From Polytrichum commune (taxonomy: Eukaryota; Streptophyta; Polytrichopsida; Polytrichales; Polytrichaceae): a stretch of 64,000 bases of DNA. The stretch lies in assembly GCA_950295325.1 (NCBI GenBank), contig OX485803.1:19096001-19160000 (forward strand). Reading direction: 5' to 3'. This document shows, piece by piece, positions 24,401-36,500 of the stretch (the first letter of the stretch is position 1; every line of letters starts with the position of its first letter). The notes beneath the pieces were generated by a model. The model worked only from the letters and a program-made list of their open reading frames with translations, did not search any database and was not told where the DNA came from. Made by a program: the position numbers and the translations under genes.

Positions 24401-24950
24401 GCTCTTCCACCTTCTCCGACAATAATTTGCCTACAATCATTTTTCTCTTTCGCACCCTGAATTTCATCCACCCTGTAGGGATATCCTCCTCTTCAAATGA
24501 ATGGTTTTTCTCCTTTGGATTAATGTCGAGGGGAGCATTGTTGTGGAGGCCATTTGGTTCTCTCACCTTGCAGGTGTCAACATGGCTTTCTAATTGGGTG
24601 GGTTTTTTCACATTTAATGGCTTTTTTGCAAGCAATTTGTTGTCAATTTGGGTAGACAAAGTGGGCACTGTTGTAGTATCAAATTTCTGGGATTTTTTCC
24701 TGTAATTACAGTCTCTAATAGTGCTGGTGGTGGGAAAACATGAAGCATACTGATCCGCAATTGTTGGTGCACTCTCCTTTCTGAAATATTTGGAGACTGC
24801 GGGTGGGGATGTGGAGCATACGTGAGGGCAACATAAATTGGACTTTTTGGGCTCAGAATTATATTTAGATGCAGCTTGTTTGAGGAATGTGAAGACAGCT
24901 CCCAGTAAGAGGAGATGAGAAAAGCCAAGTAGGAGTAAGAGAACAAGCAT
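18439..24950 (-). CDS. PES-like alpha/beta-hydrolase and acyltransferase protein, split gene, 3' end not found
   Basis: The PES family makes phytyl esters and triacylglycerol in plastids. Eight exons are proposed: 24950-24299, 23385-23305, 23233-23075, 20193-20126, 19922-19801, 19266-19167, 18938-18895 and 18696-about 18439. All seven introns are GT-AG and every junction keeps phase. Exon 1 begins with a hydrophobic stretch and ends HLPLLLCLP at the usual LPG motif. Exon 3 contains GLIKLILAVIRED and IFLMGKGFGALLALLIAA, the nucleophile elbow, but Gly (GKGFG) replaces the expected Ser (GDSFGG). Later exons give LRQLKLAAGNV and APVLLLAS, then LLK/EDGIDLASLLKATQM. Exon 8 has LVGTHVGFGHE, resembling the family's acyltransferase H-motif. 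The rest of that domain was not found, so the gene may be truncated or a pseudogene. The exon set is inferred by eye. MITEs sit in intron 3. Confidence 0.62.
18577..18596. repeat. GTTT microsatellite within proposed exon 8
   Basis: About four and a half GTTT units on the plus strand, read as ACAAACAAAC on the coding strand. It lies inside the open frame assigned to the acyltransferase part of the PES-like gene, where it encodes a TNKQTN stretch not expected in the family. It may mark an unrecognised small intron. Confidence 0.6.
20746..20960 (+). repeat. Second copy of the AACCGGTT-rich repeat
   Basis: It is related to 2945-3155 over its whole length, with 'cctagtgtttccaagtccaaccggtt', 'cggtaattctcctg' and 'ctcaaccggttcatctgtaact'. 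It lies in intron 3 of the PES-like gene and has no coding capacity. Confidence 0.65.
21638..22140. mobile_element. PIF/Harbinger-type MITE (503 bp) in an intron
   Basis: The left end GGACCAATTCACACACGAG and the inverse of the right end (GGGCCGCCCACTCACACATG) are imperfect inverted repeats, flanked by TAA at 21635-21637 and 22141-22143. It lies in intron 3 of the PES-like gene. Nearly the whole element recurs in reverse orientation in the larger element at 49251-50606, which allowed the LINE insertion there to be delimited. Confidence 0.82.
22584..22780. mobile_element. 197-bp MITE, copy 2
   Basis: It has ends CCCAATTTGTGCGTGTTAC and the inverse of GTAACACACACTAATTGGG. It has the same length and arrangement as 13864-14060 but is more diverged internally. 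It lies in intron 3 of the PES-like gene. Confidence 0.7.
23619..23651. repeat. GA-rich microsatellite in intron 1 of the PES-like gene
   Basis: An imperfect AGAGAC/GA run. Confidence 0.85.
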
Positions 24951-26656
24951 TAATGAGCATTCAAGCCATCAAAAACGATGACCTAAAATTTTTTCAGCCT
25001 GTCAACATACATAGCTTGGGAGTGGTCAACTGCAAAACAAAACAAAATATAAACAAATAAATAAAGCAAGCAAGCATGGAGACGTAACTGATGATCAACC
25101 CCATAATTCAGAATCCCTTATCAATATAAAATGTCAGTTGATTCAAGCAGTGTTTTCATGTCAAACCCTACCCAAAGATTAAAAAAAGGACTGACTTTGC
25201 AAGAGATCGATCAGCATGAAAATGTAAAGGTTGTCAGGCTAGGGTTGAACTTTAGGCTCACATCCTTGAGAGCTCGTCATACAATGTTGACGTCAGATTG
25301 AGATAAATCAAATTGACTTGAGCGACATCTCTCACCAGGGTATAATAATCATGACTTTAGCCACTCAACTTCCTTCCTCGTCACACAAGTCAATTTCACA
25401 TATTTATCTTTTCATCTTAAAAAAATGTGACTGCACCAAAGATGAAATTGCTACAAAATCCATGGCTCACACAGCCAATTTGTAGTTGAATCTGTTATAG
25501 CATATTGCCCTTCATTTCCAGGACAAGGATGAGTGGATGTTGAGATTCAATTGGCCCTGTGAGTGCAGGCACAATTCCTGATCACATATGTGGCAAAATG
25601 CTATGAAAAAATTGCCCAATTTTCCTTGGCATACATGTAGAGAGGAGCACAAACATCAATGGGACGATCTATGATCACATGTTGAATTAGGTTTTGCAAA
25701 ACGTTAATCAATAATAAACTAATTCATGACGGAGCATCCATGGCAAGGCCGTTGCACACTCACCATTCTAACCGTTCCAAAAACGGTCAGTTGTCGACGG
25801 CATCAGCATCCAGAGTAGACATTGATTCATATACATGAATGGAATGGGTCAATATGATGGCTCATGACATTAATTCATATGGTCTTGATGGCACATGCCC
25901 AACTAATCTTATATACATTACATTTCTAGTGGAGGTTGTGTGACAATCGCCGTTCCAAAGCTCCAAAATGACCAGCCAATGATGGCAACATGTTAAGCGA
26001 ACGATGTTGTGCAAGGATGACCTGCAATATTCTTATATGCATGGGTGCAAAGGACCGGGACGGACGGACCCAAAATTTTGTCCTACACTTAATGTGGACA
26101 TCAACACCATGAGCAACCAACCATATCCAAGTTGGTTGTGTTCTATAACAACACCTTTATTGAAAATTTGTATTGGTTAGGTCAAGTGATTTGTGTTGAC
26201 GTGTTATTCCTTATTAGATACAAGGAGGCACATCATCATGCATAATTGATGACCTTGCCATGGCCTCACTACCTGGAGGGTGGACTCTTTATACAATGTA
26301 CAAACTAACGCGAGTGTGAGAAGGGTTATTATGTGAGGCATTAGCATACATAGTATACATAAGGGAATGGTACTATTTTTCTCTAGTGTGTACATTTGGA
26401 GAGGCTTTTAAGAGTTTTGAAGTAAATGTAAGTGTACAAAAGGGGGTCCTAAGATTTAGAGAAAAAATTGACAATACATGTTAGTTTCATACAATCCATG
26501 TTTTCATGCATTGTTGTCATACGGTAATAGTCCTCAATGACTACATTGTCCATTCTTGTTAGGGTTTCTATTTGGGTTCCACGTTTCATAAACTAGAGGC
26601 TCTTGGAGCGCTCATGGGCTCCCTTGAGTTTTGTTCTTTGGGTTGTGGCTAAGTTA
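24951..26656. other. Upstream of the PES-like gene; no further gene recognised
   Basis: This is the 5' side of the minus-strand PES-like gene, so any promoter and untranslated leader should be here. No convincing TATA box or upstream exon could be assigned. The rest is unremarkable AT-rich sequence without recognisable transposon coding. Confidence 0.4.
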
Positions 26657-27112
26657 GGGCCGCTTTACACTACGGTGGAGAAGTGCACCGGTCGGTCAAG
26701 AACTTTCGCCCAAGACATGGTTGTTTGAGGCGAGGGATGGTATGCCGGAGAAGATGAAAAGACAATAAAATAGTGCCTTAAGAAGTCTTGACCGGCCGTA
26801 GTGTAACCACCTATAGGAGAAGTGTATTGGACAACTTCACCAAGAGGAGAAGTCCACCGGACTACTTCACAAAACGGTCAAAGCTGGCCATAGTAGAAAC
26901 CTTACCCCCTAAATGACCATTGTATTGATATTTAAAATATAAATATTGATAAATAAAATAAAATGTATATGGCAATGTTTTAGAACTTCTTTCATGACAA
27001 TAATTTAATTGAAAATGTTCCACCTCTATAATACATCCAAATTAAGGTAAATAAGTAGGTAACATTATCTTCTTATTGATTTTTAAAGAAATAACATGTT
27101 GGTATAGTCCAA

Positions 27113-27848
27113 CCTCGTTAATACGACACCCTCAATATTACAACACATTTTTACGAGACCAAACTTTTTAGTTCAAAACTCCCTCTTTTATACGACTACA
27201 ACACTCGATAATGCAACATATAGAATCTCCTTTTTGTCATATTAAAGAGGTAGTTAATGCTAGAATTCCTTTCATCTATATAATGTACATCTAAAATACA
27301 TCCATCTTCACTTGGGAACTACTTGGGAACTTCACTTATTGTTGGGAACTTAATGGTAATTAGGGTTACTAGTGTAGAATGGACATGGTTAGGGTGAGAG
27401 TGGCCTCTTGCCTAGTATGTTGCCTTGTACACGGGTGATATAGTATCACCAGTATCTTGGTGCTAAACGTCATGCATCATTGTTATTTAGTTTCTTATTA
27501 AAGAACTCTTTATATTTTGGTGTTAATGAAATTATTAGTTTCCAAAAGTTAGATGTGAATTTAGATAAGATGACAGTTGCTAACTTGGGTGGCAACACCA
27601 AAGATCTTTGGACTCTTATTTTAAGAGTTAATAAGAATATTTGTAATAGTTTGGAGTTATAAGTTATTATTTCATACCATCTATATTGCTTAAACTTGTT
27701 GTATATATTTTTAAGCTCATATTACTTATGTTTTCGTATTCCCTCAATAGTATGACAACTTTATGTCATTTGTCATAGTAATGAGAAGATAATACCTCGA
27801 TAATACGACTTTTTTGTATTTCCCAAAAATGTCATACTAAAGAGGGAG
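27113..27848. mobile_element. Non-autonomous Tigger-like derivative
   Basis: It begins CCTCGTTAATACGACACC and ends GTCATACTAAAGAGGGAG. As in the larger element at 6376-9462, each end also holds the opposite-orientation motif: GTCATATTAAAGAGG near 27236-27250 on the left and CCTCGATAATACGAC near 27795-27809 on the right. It is 736 bp long and has lost the transposase. A short frame at 27480-27662 is not recognisable. Confidence 0.65.
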
Positions 27849-27890
27849 AATAATAGTGCAAAGATTTCTCTCGGGGCAATCACACCCCCT

Positions 27891-28274
27891 TACATTTCAT
27901 AACCACATGCGATAAAAGTTTGCTACCCTATATTATATGCCATATGTAATTTTGAAAATTATGATATTTTTTCTACATATGCATAACCATTGATAATATC
28001 TTTTTTATATATATTTCTTGAAATTTGTGAGCATCTTAATTTTTGTAGTAATTTTTTTAATTCAATTTTGCATCATTCTAGTTAGAAACGGTATGTTTTA
28101 TAAAATTTATAAAAAAAATTATCAAATTTGGTTATTTTTTTTACTATGTAATAGATACCGTGTATATCTACTCATGAAAAACAATTGATAAAATTTTGAC
28201 CCATTTTGGTGATGCTTTATGTTAAAAGTAGATTTTTATTTATTGCACATGGTGTTCAACTTGACAATGGAGTG
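27891..28274. mobile_element. hAT-like MITE with an exact 8-bp target duplication
   Basis: The 384-bp segment is flanked by CACCCCCT at 27883-27890 and 28275-28282; an 8-bp duplication is typical of hAT elements. The right end reads GTTCAACTTGACAATGGAGTG and the left end is more diverged (CATAACCACATGCG). A closely similar copy occupies 60123-60510 inside the 4.5-kb element, where both ends are clearer. The interior, with 'gtttgctaccc' and 'atatgcataaccattgata', encodes nothing. Confidence 0.72.
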
Positions 28275-28879
28275 CACCCCCTGAGAGATCTCTCTATGGA
28301 AGAAATATTTGATTGAAGTTGGAGTTCTCCGGAGGCCAAGTTTGTTGTCCGAGGCTTTGAGGTTGCCCTAGAAACTTGACCTCCGGAGAACTCCCCTTGG
28401 AAAAAGTGCGGCCACGTTGCCACCCATGTCATTATTTCATCCATGTACAAAGTTCTCCACCAAAGGACTCTTGGCCGTAGTGTAAACCACCACCGGACAA
28501 GAGTGTCACTCTTGGCCAATCGAATTTCAAAATTCCCCTAGAATTCTTAACCGGAGGACTTCTCCACCGTAGTGTAAAGCGGTTCATGAAAAAAAGGGCG
28601 TTTCTCAATTGTGATTGGTCGAAAATGCAACTCTTGACCGGTGGGTGTTTACACTAGGTGAAGAAAACAATGGTGGTGAACTTTTCTCATGGATGATAAA
28701 ATGACATGGCCGCCTACATGGCGGCACTTTTTGGAGTTGTGGCTTCTCCGGAGGAGGAGTTTCTTGTCCAGCCTCTTGAGGCCGGAGAAGCCCAACTCAA
28801 TAAAAAATTAATTTTCAAAAATAGATATGGACCGTAGATTTCAAATCTGGTTTTTTTCAAAACTTAAGGTGTTGGCAAG

Positions 28880-28880
<1 letters not shown>

Positions 28881-28915
<35 letters not shown>
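28881..28915. repeat. CT dinucleotide microsatellite
   Basis: About seventeen uninterrupted CT units within the Harbinger composite. Confidence 0.95.
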
Positions 28916-28917
<2 letters not shown>

Positions 28918-29635
28918 ATGTAGTAGCTCCTTAGCGATTTTTTTTTGTGCAATTTTTTTTCGCAATGGCTGGTTACTCATAATTTCAGTTTGGTAGTAGC
29001 CAAGATGAGGATGACCTCATTGGTAGTGAGAATTATTTTGAGCCCTCAAGGCCATAGTTGAAACGATAAAATACTTCAAAACCATTAAGATCATAAGAGA
29101 GCACAAAATCTCTCTTCTTCGATTATCCATGATTGAAGATCAAAGATAAGAAGAGAGAAATTGATTAGGATGATTAAGAGGAGAGCATGTCTTAAATAAT
29201 ACCAAAGAGTAGTGCTTTGTCCAATGTGTATGGGTTTTCCCCTCTTCATTCTTAAACACCCAAGGAGACATTTATTTCCTACATGGGCCAAACTTGACAA
29301 TTGGCAATTTGGCAATTTTCATTATCTTTTGAATAAAATTGAACATTATATTACACGATTCTTGTTGAAATCTTTTGATACAATGTGAATGTAAAGAATT
29401 ATGGTTTTTTATCACAAAAATCTTCACCATTAGGTGAACTTCTCTTCACCGGTGGACTTCTCCGGTGGACTTCTCATCTAGGTGTTTAGACTTCAACCGG
29501 TCAAGACTCCTTAAGAAATATTTTATTGCCTTTAATTCTTCTCCGGCACATCCACCATTTGCCTCATATAACCATGTCTTGGCCAAGCATTCTTGACCGA
29601 CCGGAGGCCTTCTCCACCGTAGTGTAAACCGGCCC

Positions 29636-30420
29636 TTAGTGTGCTCTTGTCTTTATTTGTTTGATGTAATCATTGAGTTACATGCTATGAATGAAAAATG
29701 TTCAATGACTTTCTCATTGAAAGTTAAAGTGAATTCTATAAGTAATAAAGGCCTATTTAATTCATGATTTTATTTTGTATATGTAGTGGAGGCATTCATC
29801 ACATAAGTTGAAAGCTTAGTATAAATACATGAGTCCATTTTCTAGCTAGCCATTAGTATGTATACATTCATTTTTCTTTGCAAACTTATCATTTATAGGG
29901 GTGAGGTAGACACCCAATACCTATCATGTTGCTACCACAACTTGGTAAGTTGGATACCTACTACAACCCTAGCAAGGCTATTCGCATGCATTACATGGTT
30001 CGTAATGTTCACCTTCATGGTTGATTAGATAGTCATTGGTACCAAACCACAAATATTGCTTCTAACCTCCCCAAAGCTATTTTGTGTAACTATATCATAC
30101 TAGGAGTAGGTTAAGGGTTTCATAAACTAATTTCTATGTGATTGCCAAATTTTCTCTATTCATAGGTGGAAGATGTAATCATCTCAACAACAAAAATACT
30201 TCTTAACAATGTTCTATACTTCATAGAGATATGTGCATATATGTAGGAATAGGAAAAAAATAGAGAGGGCCTTTGTGATAGGCTTGAGAGTAGGCTTTAA
30301 AAAAATATAAACTAAAGCGATAGGAAGTGTAATATGTAAGGTTATGTGTAAAAATGATCAAACTAAGAACAATACTTAACTACTAGACTAGAACCCAGTC
30401 CTTGAGATAAGGCACATGTT
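29636..30420. other. Intergenic, no gene recognised
   Basis: AT-rich sequence between the Harbinger composite and the minisatellite. Nothing specific was seen, though it may contain the unrecognised left end of the autonomous Harbinger element that follows. Confidence 0.4.
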
Positions 30421-30439
30421 ATATGTCGGCATTTATCAT

Positions 30440-31110
30440 ATTCTTTGTACCAATTGCAATTGACATTTCTCTTTGATGCTTGTCTCTTGTATTGGCATCT
30501 ACCATTTAAGTGTAGTTTTTGCATTTTAATTTCTCTATTTGTTAAAGCAATTCCATTGGAATCTTGGAATACAAGCTTGTCTCCTGCATTGGCTCTTAAA
30601 TTTGTGTTTTCTTCTTGCATTGGCGTCTCTCTTTCATCCTTGACTCTTAAATTGGCATCTTCAATTCATTTCTTCTTTCTTCATTGCCATCTCTCTTTCA
30701 TGCTTGACTCTTATATTGGGATCTTAAACTCTTTTCTTCTTCTTGCTTTGACATCTCTCTTTCATGCTTGTCTCTAACATCAATTTGGCTCCTTAATCTC
30801 ATGTTTGCTTCTTGCTTTGGCACCTCTCTTTCATGTTTGACTCTTATATTGGCATCTTGAAATCTTGTTCTCTTCTTGCATTGGCAATTGTCTTTCATGT
30901 CGGCCTCTTGTGTTGGCATCTATCATTTATGAGTGGTTTATTGCATTGTTTCCACTCTATTTGTTCCTAAAAATCACTTTGGCATCACTCTTTCATGCAT
31001 GTCTCCTACATTGGCATCTATCATCTATGTTTTTTCCTTGGATTGACATAGTTGGTATAGAGTTCTCACTTGCATTGAATCTCACATTATTTGTTTGCCT
31101 TTTGCATTGG
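30440..31110. repeat. Minisatellite, unit about 64 bp
   Basis: A unit close to 'ggcatctctctttcatgcttg' followed by 'actcttatattggcatctt' and 'cttttcttcttcttgcatt' recurs, with clear starts near 30624, 30687, 30750, 30818, 30883 and 30980 and weaker copies at both edges. The spacing is mostly 63-68 bp. The minus strand reads as Lys/Glu/Gln/Arg-rich peptide repeats (KHERE and KQE phrases), but unit lengths are not all multiples of three and no start or partner is evident, so coding is doubtful. It directly precedes the trihelix-like pseudogene. Confidence 0.75.
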
Positions 31111-31163
31111 CCTCTCTTGTTCTTGTGTTCGTGTAGAGTACCACTTGTGGCCATGATAACATT

Positions 31164-32254
31164 GTGGACTTGGGGGACGTGTCTCCTTCCATCGGAGCCC
31201 AAACATGCAATGCCTCAACCGACATAGACATGAATGACATTGTGGACCACCTTCCCTCTTCATTGAAGACATCTTCGATGTTTGCTCGTGGGAAAGCTAC
31301 CCGGGCGTCTCGTGGCAAAGTTCCCACATCTAGGACTCAACCAACACCCACCACAAAGCCTAGAGGGCCCAATTGGACAGAGGCTAATATGTTGGTGCTC
31401 ATAGAGAAAAAGAGGGTGGAGTGGTACGAAAGGCATTATTCGGATCAACTAGCATTGGTGAGGTTTGTGTATGGCACGACGGCTTGGAAAAAGGTCTTGG
31501 CAGGATGCATGGATGTTGTAGATTATAAAGATGTTGATCAAGTGACAAACAAGTGGGATGGGCTCATGAAAGATTTCAAGTAAGTGAAGGAATACCTAGA
31601 GGGCACCGGAGTAGGTAATTGGTGGGGGATGAGTAAGGTGAAAGAAAAAAACGCTCTCAAAGTCTAGGAAGATACCATTGCAGTTCACTATCTATGTATG
31701 ATGCAATAGAGGAGTTCATAAGATCACAAAGGATTTTGGCTATTGTGTGGAGGCTATTGATTTGGGTAGAAGATCCAATGCAACCCCTTCTCAATTTGGT
31801 TGAGGAGCAACACCCACACGTCCTCCGATTGTTGTTGCTCAAGGTGACTTGCATGTGCCATCCAAGCCTCGACCGAAGGCATCAGCTAGCGCATATCCGG
31901 TGGAAAGCACTCTTGGTGATGACGAGCCGCGTTCCACAAGTCACATGGGAAAGATACTTGGCACCAACAACTTGGTTGATTTTGTAAAGGACTTCAACAA
32001 AGATCACCTTCATCATGTGGATGCTCAAGAATGTGCAAAACATTCTTGAAGAGAGTGACCTTGCTTTGGATGTCACACACAAGAGTCTCATAGTGCTCAT
32101 AAAAGCTACCGCCTCCAACATGGATAAGATGTTGTACAAGCTTGAGGTACAAAAAACAACTAGCATGGACAAGATGATAAATGTATTGCTAAAGGTGGCA
32201 ACCTCGATACATGACTTGACGAGGTTAGTTTCTTGTCTCAACACCATGTCTTAA
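31164..32254 (+). pseudogene. Trihelix/Myb-like protein of a PIF/Harbinger element, decayed
   Basis: PIF/Harbinger elements usually carry, beside the transposase, a second gene for a Myb/SANT-like protein that helps bring the transposase to DNA. Here the frame 31164-31583 has a Ser/Thr-rich lead followed by a helical domain starting GPNWTEANMLVLIEKKR and running through AWKKVLAGCMDVVDYKD and TNKWDGLMKDFK. An in-frame TAA follows and the frame continues with YLEGTGVGNWWGMS. Later pieces appear in other frames (MYDAIEEFIRSQ near 31694; a helical C-terminus with MDKMLYKLEVQ to 32254). At least one stop and two or three frameshifts make it non-functional. It converges with the transposase at 32594-33559. 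Confidence 0.75.
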
Positions 32255-32593
32255 TCATTTATGTTTTTTAATTTGTTTTTAAATAGTGTGTTTTCTTCCT
32301 ATTATTTTGTGATGTAAGCAATGCTAAATGTTTTGACTCTTACAAGATAGTCTAGCAAAGTCTCCCATGTCATTTTATCTTCTAGCAATGTCCTCTCTTA
32401 ACTCACAAATGCTATTGGCCTTGGCAACTCAAACTCTTCCACCACCTCCACGGAAGCAAGATTATCCCTATACACCAAAGGACAATGTTACTCGATCAAA
32501 ATATCATCTAGTGTCTAGTTTTTGCTCGCCAATAGGATGTTGTATAGACTGTAACATGTGTGCACAACAGCTGGAAAAAATATTCAAGCTTGA

Positions 32594-33559
32594 TTAGAGA
32601 AGTTCCCCTATCTCTTTGAAGCATGCTTTTAGAATTCCAAACCCCCTTTCAATGCTCATCTAGGTGGAAGAATGTTTGTGATTCAACCAAGTCTCTTTCA
32701 CCATGAGGGGTGCCCCAAGTGGCCCCACCTTAAATGAAGTGATGCACCAACTCGTCAAGGATAGCCACAATCCGTGACTATGTAGGGTGTGCAATTGTGC
32801 AAGCAATGTCATGAGATCCTCACTGAATTTGGGCATTACGCCCTCTTCAGGCTTCCTATATAGTTCCATTGACTTGAAGTCTACACTATCATGGAGAGAG
32901 CTCGGAGGTCTGATGTTGATGAATGTGAAGTAGCACTTAGATCAACAACTTCTTGTAGGAATATGGAGAATGATCGACTTGTTGTTTTGGTGGTCCGTGG
33001 CCACTATGGTGTTGGGTGGTGCGTTGATGTAGATGTGTGAGCCATCAATGACTCCAATACAATTAGGGAGCCAGTTTTTGGCTTGAAATTCTCGGGTGAT
33101 TCTTGCAAGTCCTCTCCCAACATACCAAACTACTAGATGGCCAAGATGGTTGCACATTGCCATGCACACTAGGTGCAATATGTCATGCACCTTTGACCTC
33201 CCCACTACCATCTTGTCCATGACAAGAGGTATAGTAGGGTCATGAATCAATTTGTACAATGTAAGAACCATGTTCTTCTCCACTCATATAGAATTCTTCC
33301 ATGTTGATGGTTGCCCTTGCATGTATGGTTTCAAATCTTTGCACAAACGGTGAAAGGTACATCTCCTCATACGCATGATACAATAGAATTGTTTTGGTGT
33401 GTATCTTTGAAAAATGAATTTGTCGAACCAACAAGAAGATCTAGGCTTGATATACCAATGATCGTCCAACACACCCACATGCCAAGCAACTAAATCCATA
33501 ACTTGTTTGTTGTGTAGGTGTTTAAGGCCCTCTCCCTCCATAACATTATTCAAATCCAT
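32594..33559 (-). pseudogene. PIF/Harbinger DDE transposase, decayed
   Basis: A minus-strand frame from ATG 33559 gives an N-terminal region (MRRCTFHRLCKDLKPYM), then an in-frame TGA near 33285, then the catalytic part. LPNCIGVIDGSHI holds the first Asp. After a stop near 32942, SKCYFTFINIRPPSSLHDS holds the second Asp. Near the end SIERGFGILKACF holds the Glu, and the frame terminates at TAA 32594-32596. All three DDE positions are therefore still visible, but stops and at least one frameshift (between about 32830 and 32650) disable it. The length is near 320 codons, rather short for the family (often 350-420). The terminal inverted repeats were not found. Confidence 0.85.
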
Positions 33560-36500
33560 AACAATGTTCTAGAGGACTGACAGTCTTCCACAAAATATTC
33601 CCACATTCAAATTGTCAAATTGTCATTATGTCATTTGTCATGGAGTCTATGTAATTGTTTATTGGCAATATCTCTTCTTATTGTGCATGTATCATTCTCT
33701 CTTTTTTCTTGCATCCTTGATGAATTTGTCTTGCTCCATAGTTTCCAATACAAAACAAATTGTTGCTATAGCAATTATCAATGCTTTGATAAAAGCAATG
33801 TGAGGGAGTCATTGTTGATGACAACCCTCAATGGGTGTGTAGGAGGTGTTGCTTGAAGGGGGAATATTGAGAGACTCTAACTCGGGCTAAGGATATTCCT
33901 CTTCACGTGGAGATGGCACAAGCACATCAAAATTTAAAGAAAGCGGGCTTGGAGAGCAAGGAGGTCATTCGGGGTCTGGCTTTGATTGAATGTTGAGCTC
34001 TAAATTCTCTTTATCTACAGCCCCTCCCAATCTTTGAAAATGTAGCAACAACCATGCATTACATATGCAATCATCTATAATTGTAGAGAGCTATTAGTTA
34101 TGATTAAGTATTGATGAGAGATGAAATGTAGTTTAATGATCATTTGTGTGAAATGTTCAATGTTTCTATGATGTTGGCTTTCAGAGGTGTTGGTTTTTTG
34201 AGATTTTGGCTTGTTCAATGCTTGTGTGGTTTGAGCTTTTAGGGGTTCCACCTTTAAAAAAAAGGTTGGCTTGGTCAAGGATGTGTGTTAGGGCAACTAG
34301 ACTAACTTGGGCTTGTGGGCTTGTGGTTGCAGGTTTAATGCTAACTATTGAATTGGGATGTTGGCTTGCAGCCACCTTATTGACCTTGATTCGGGAGACT
34401 AGTGGTAGTGTAGGCTCTGCACCCTACTAATTGCCAAAGCAGTAGTAGATAGTCTGCCTCGCAAACTCGCAATCCCACATGTAGCAAATACCAAAGTAGC
34501 ATGTGCGAAAGGCAAGGTAGCATCCAAGCCGAAGTTGAGGCAACAGACATGTTGCCAAAACCGAACTAAAGTTTTATTTCAAAGACTGGTTGAATTTTGG
34601 GATGGCATGAGGCATTTTGTTGGAGGAGGAAGGATAATAGGTTGTGGATGTGGTGATACAAACATCGAGGGCTCCGAAGTGGAACTCTAAAGGCATGAGA
34701 TATGTTAGAACTGAGAACGGTTTAGTAGGTTTGGGTGGGAGTTAATGCATGAAGGTTGCAATGTCAATATGATACAACCCAATTTATTTTAGTGGTTGTA
34801 GAAAAATGTTGGAACCCCTTTCATTTCAAAACAAAAAGAATATGTTTCATACGTGAAAGAATTTCCTTACTTGAATGCCAATGTCAATGATTGCATTGTC
34901 CACGGCTTGCAACCTTTGTCTGATATCCAAGAAAAGGTCAATACGCATAGCAGGACAGGTGTGAGTGCTCAACCCTTTGATCCCACCTTCTTCACTTGCC
35001 ACCATGAGCAAGGGAGATTGTCCAAGCTCATGCATCCAGAGTATAAGAGCCCACAAGTCCATGATGTCCTCTTGCAACTCCAACTTGAAGTGCATCTCCA
35101 CAAGTGGGATTAGATATGTGCATGTTCTAGATATTGATTGGTGGAGGTGTGGAGGGATATGCTCATTGTGGAAACCCACCATGCGGCCCGAGATACAAAA
35201 ACACTAAAGAATGAATACAAGTGGCAAGATAACTGCACGATTTGAAAAAACACAAAGAGGTCATGAGAAAAATTTATGTGGGGTTCTCACCTCATTTTGT
35301 GTGTGGAAATTGTCGCACATGTGCCTCACTGTGGAAATAGTATGCATAGCGGAAACATTCGTAGCCTTTCCAATAACCCTCAAGTTTCCGCAAAGACCAC
35401 ATTCAAATTTAAAAAGATTGCTTGAAAAGAAAAACAAATGCAAACACCAAAAAAATGGTTGGGCGCTCACCCAAAGCCACAACCCCGCAAAATCTCATCC
35501 ATTATGGACCTCTAAAGCTCTTCCACCGGTGGGCACCAACGAATAGCTCAAAGGGTAGCTTTGATCCTAAGCATTTGGCCAAACAATTATGGGATTGAAG
35601 TGTGCCGAAAATATTCCGCTCCAAGCCTTCGCTTGAACCAAGTTGCAACACCGGCAAACAACTTCAAATGGGAGCTCACAACCTCCACCTAGGTGGACGG
35701 GAATACAAAGGCACGATGACAGCCATCCATGGTATGTTCATGCCTAGCTCAGTAGTGGCCCTTATATGTGGGGCTAACCCTACTAGAGTCAACCCACATG
35801 GATGGCCAAGCTACATGTGCATGCTATCAAGCAACAACATTGTTGTCGGATCCCTAGCTAACCCTGATCCGGGATGAGCGGCCAAGCATCTTCCCATGCA
35901 TTTAGTGTTGCATCCACCTTCATTATCCCCATATCTTCCCTTTGCAACTTGCACCTTTGCATATGCCTATTTCTAAACCTAACCACCTATCACAAAACCC
36001 ATCTTGTCTTACATTATACTGCTTTATGCAATTATTTTCCGATTGTTATTTGTTCATCACATTAATTTGAATATTTACACCTACTTTCATCAACATTGTC
36101 TCTTGTAAATTTATTCATCAAGGTAGCACTTCTTCAAGGCTTGATTGGTGTACCATGAACATAAGTTGGTCCGATTCCAAAAGCACAACAAAATTGAAAT
36201 AAATAAATAAATAAATATCAAAGAAATGGAGGCACCAACAACATACATTGACTTCAAATTGATAGGATTTTTTTATGTATTAAGTGTCTTGCTTGCAATA
36301 TGCTATGCACATAATTTCTCTAATACATGTTGTATTCCCAAACAACAAGGTTTTTGTACATGATGTGTGCTCTCTATTTACACTTCAATGTAGATTTTTT
36401 AATTTTTTTAAAGTCTTATAATACATAACAACATTAAGCACTATCCACATGTTCTCTTGCAATTTATATCGAGGGATCCCAAGTATAATCCTAAACTACA

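Larger units (their letters stand above)
26657..29635. mobile_element. Composite of PIF/Harbinger-type MITEs
   Basis: The outer ends GGGCCGCTTTACACTACGG and CCGTAGTGTAAACCGGCCC are inverted and flanked by TTA (26654-26656, 29636-29638). Further copies of the terminal motif lie near 26788, 28490, 28562-28585 and 28638. The simplest reading is two adjacent elements, about 26657-28585 and about 28638-29635, that share ends and may have moved as one. Sequences rich in 'gaccgg', 'ctccggtgg' and 'gaagtccacc' recur near each end. Nested in the first are a Tigger-derived element (27113-27848) and a hAT-like MITE (27891-28274). No transposase frame is present. Confidence 0.75.

Noticed and set aside
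30363-30919. Minus-strand peptide-repeat protein from the minisatellite
   Set aside because: Unit lengths are not consistently multiples of three and there are stops between the repeats.
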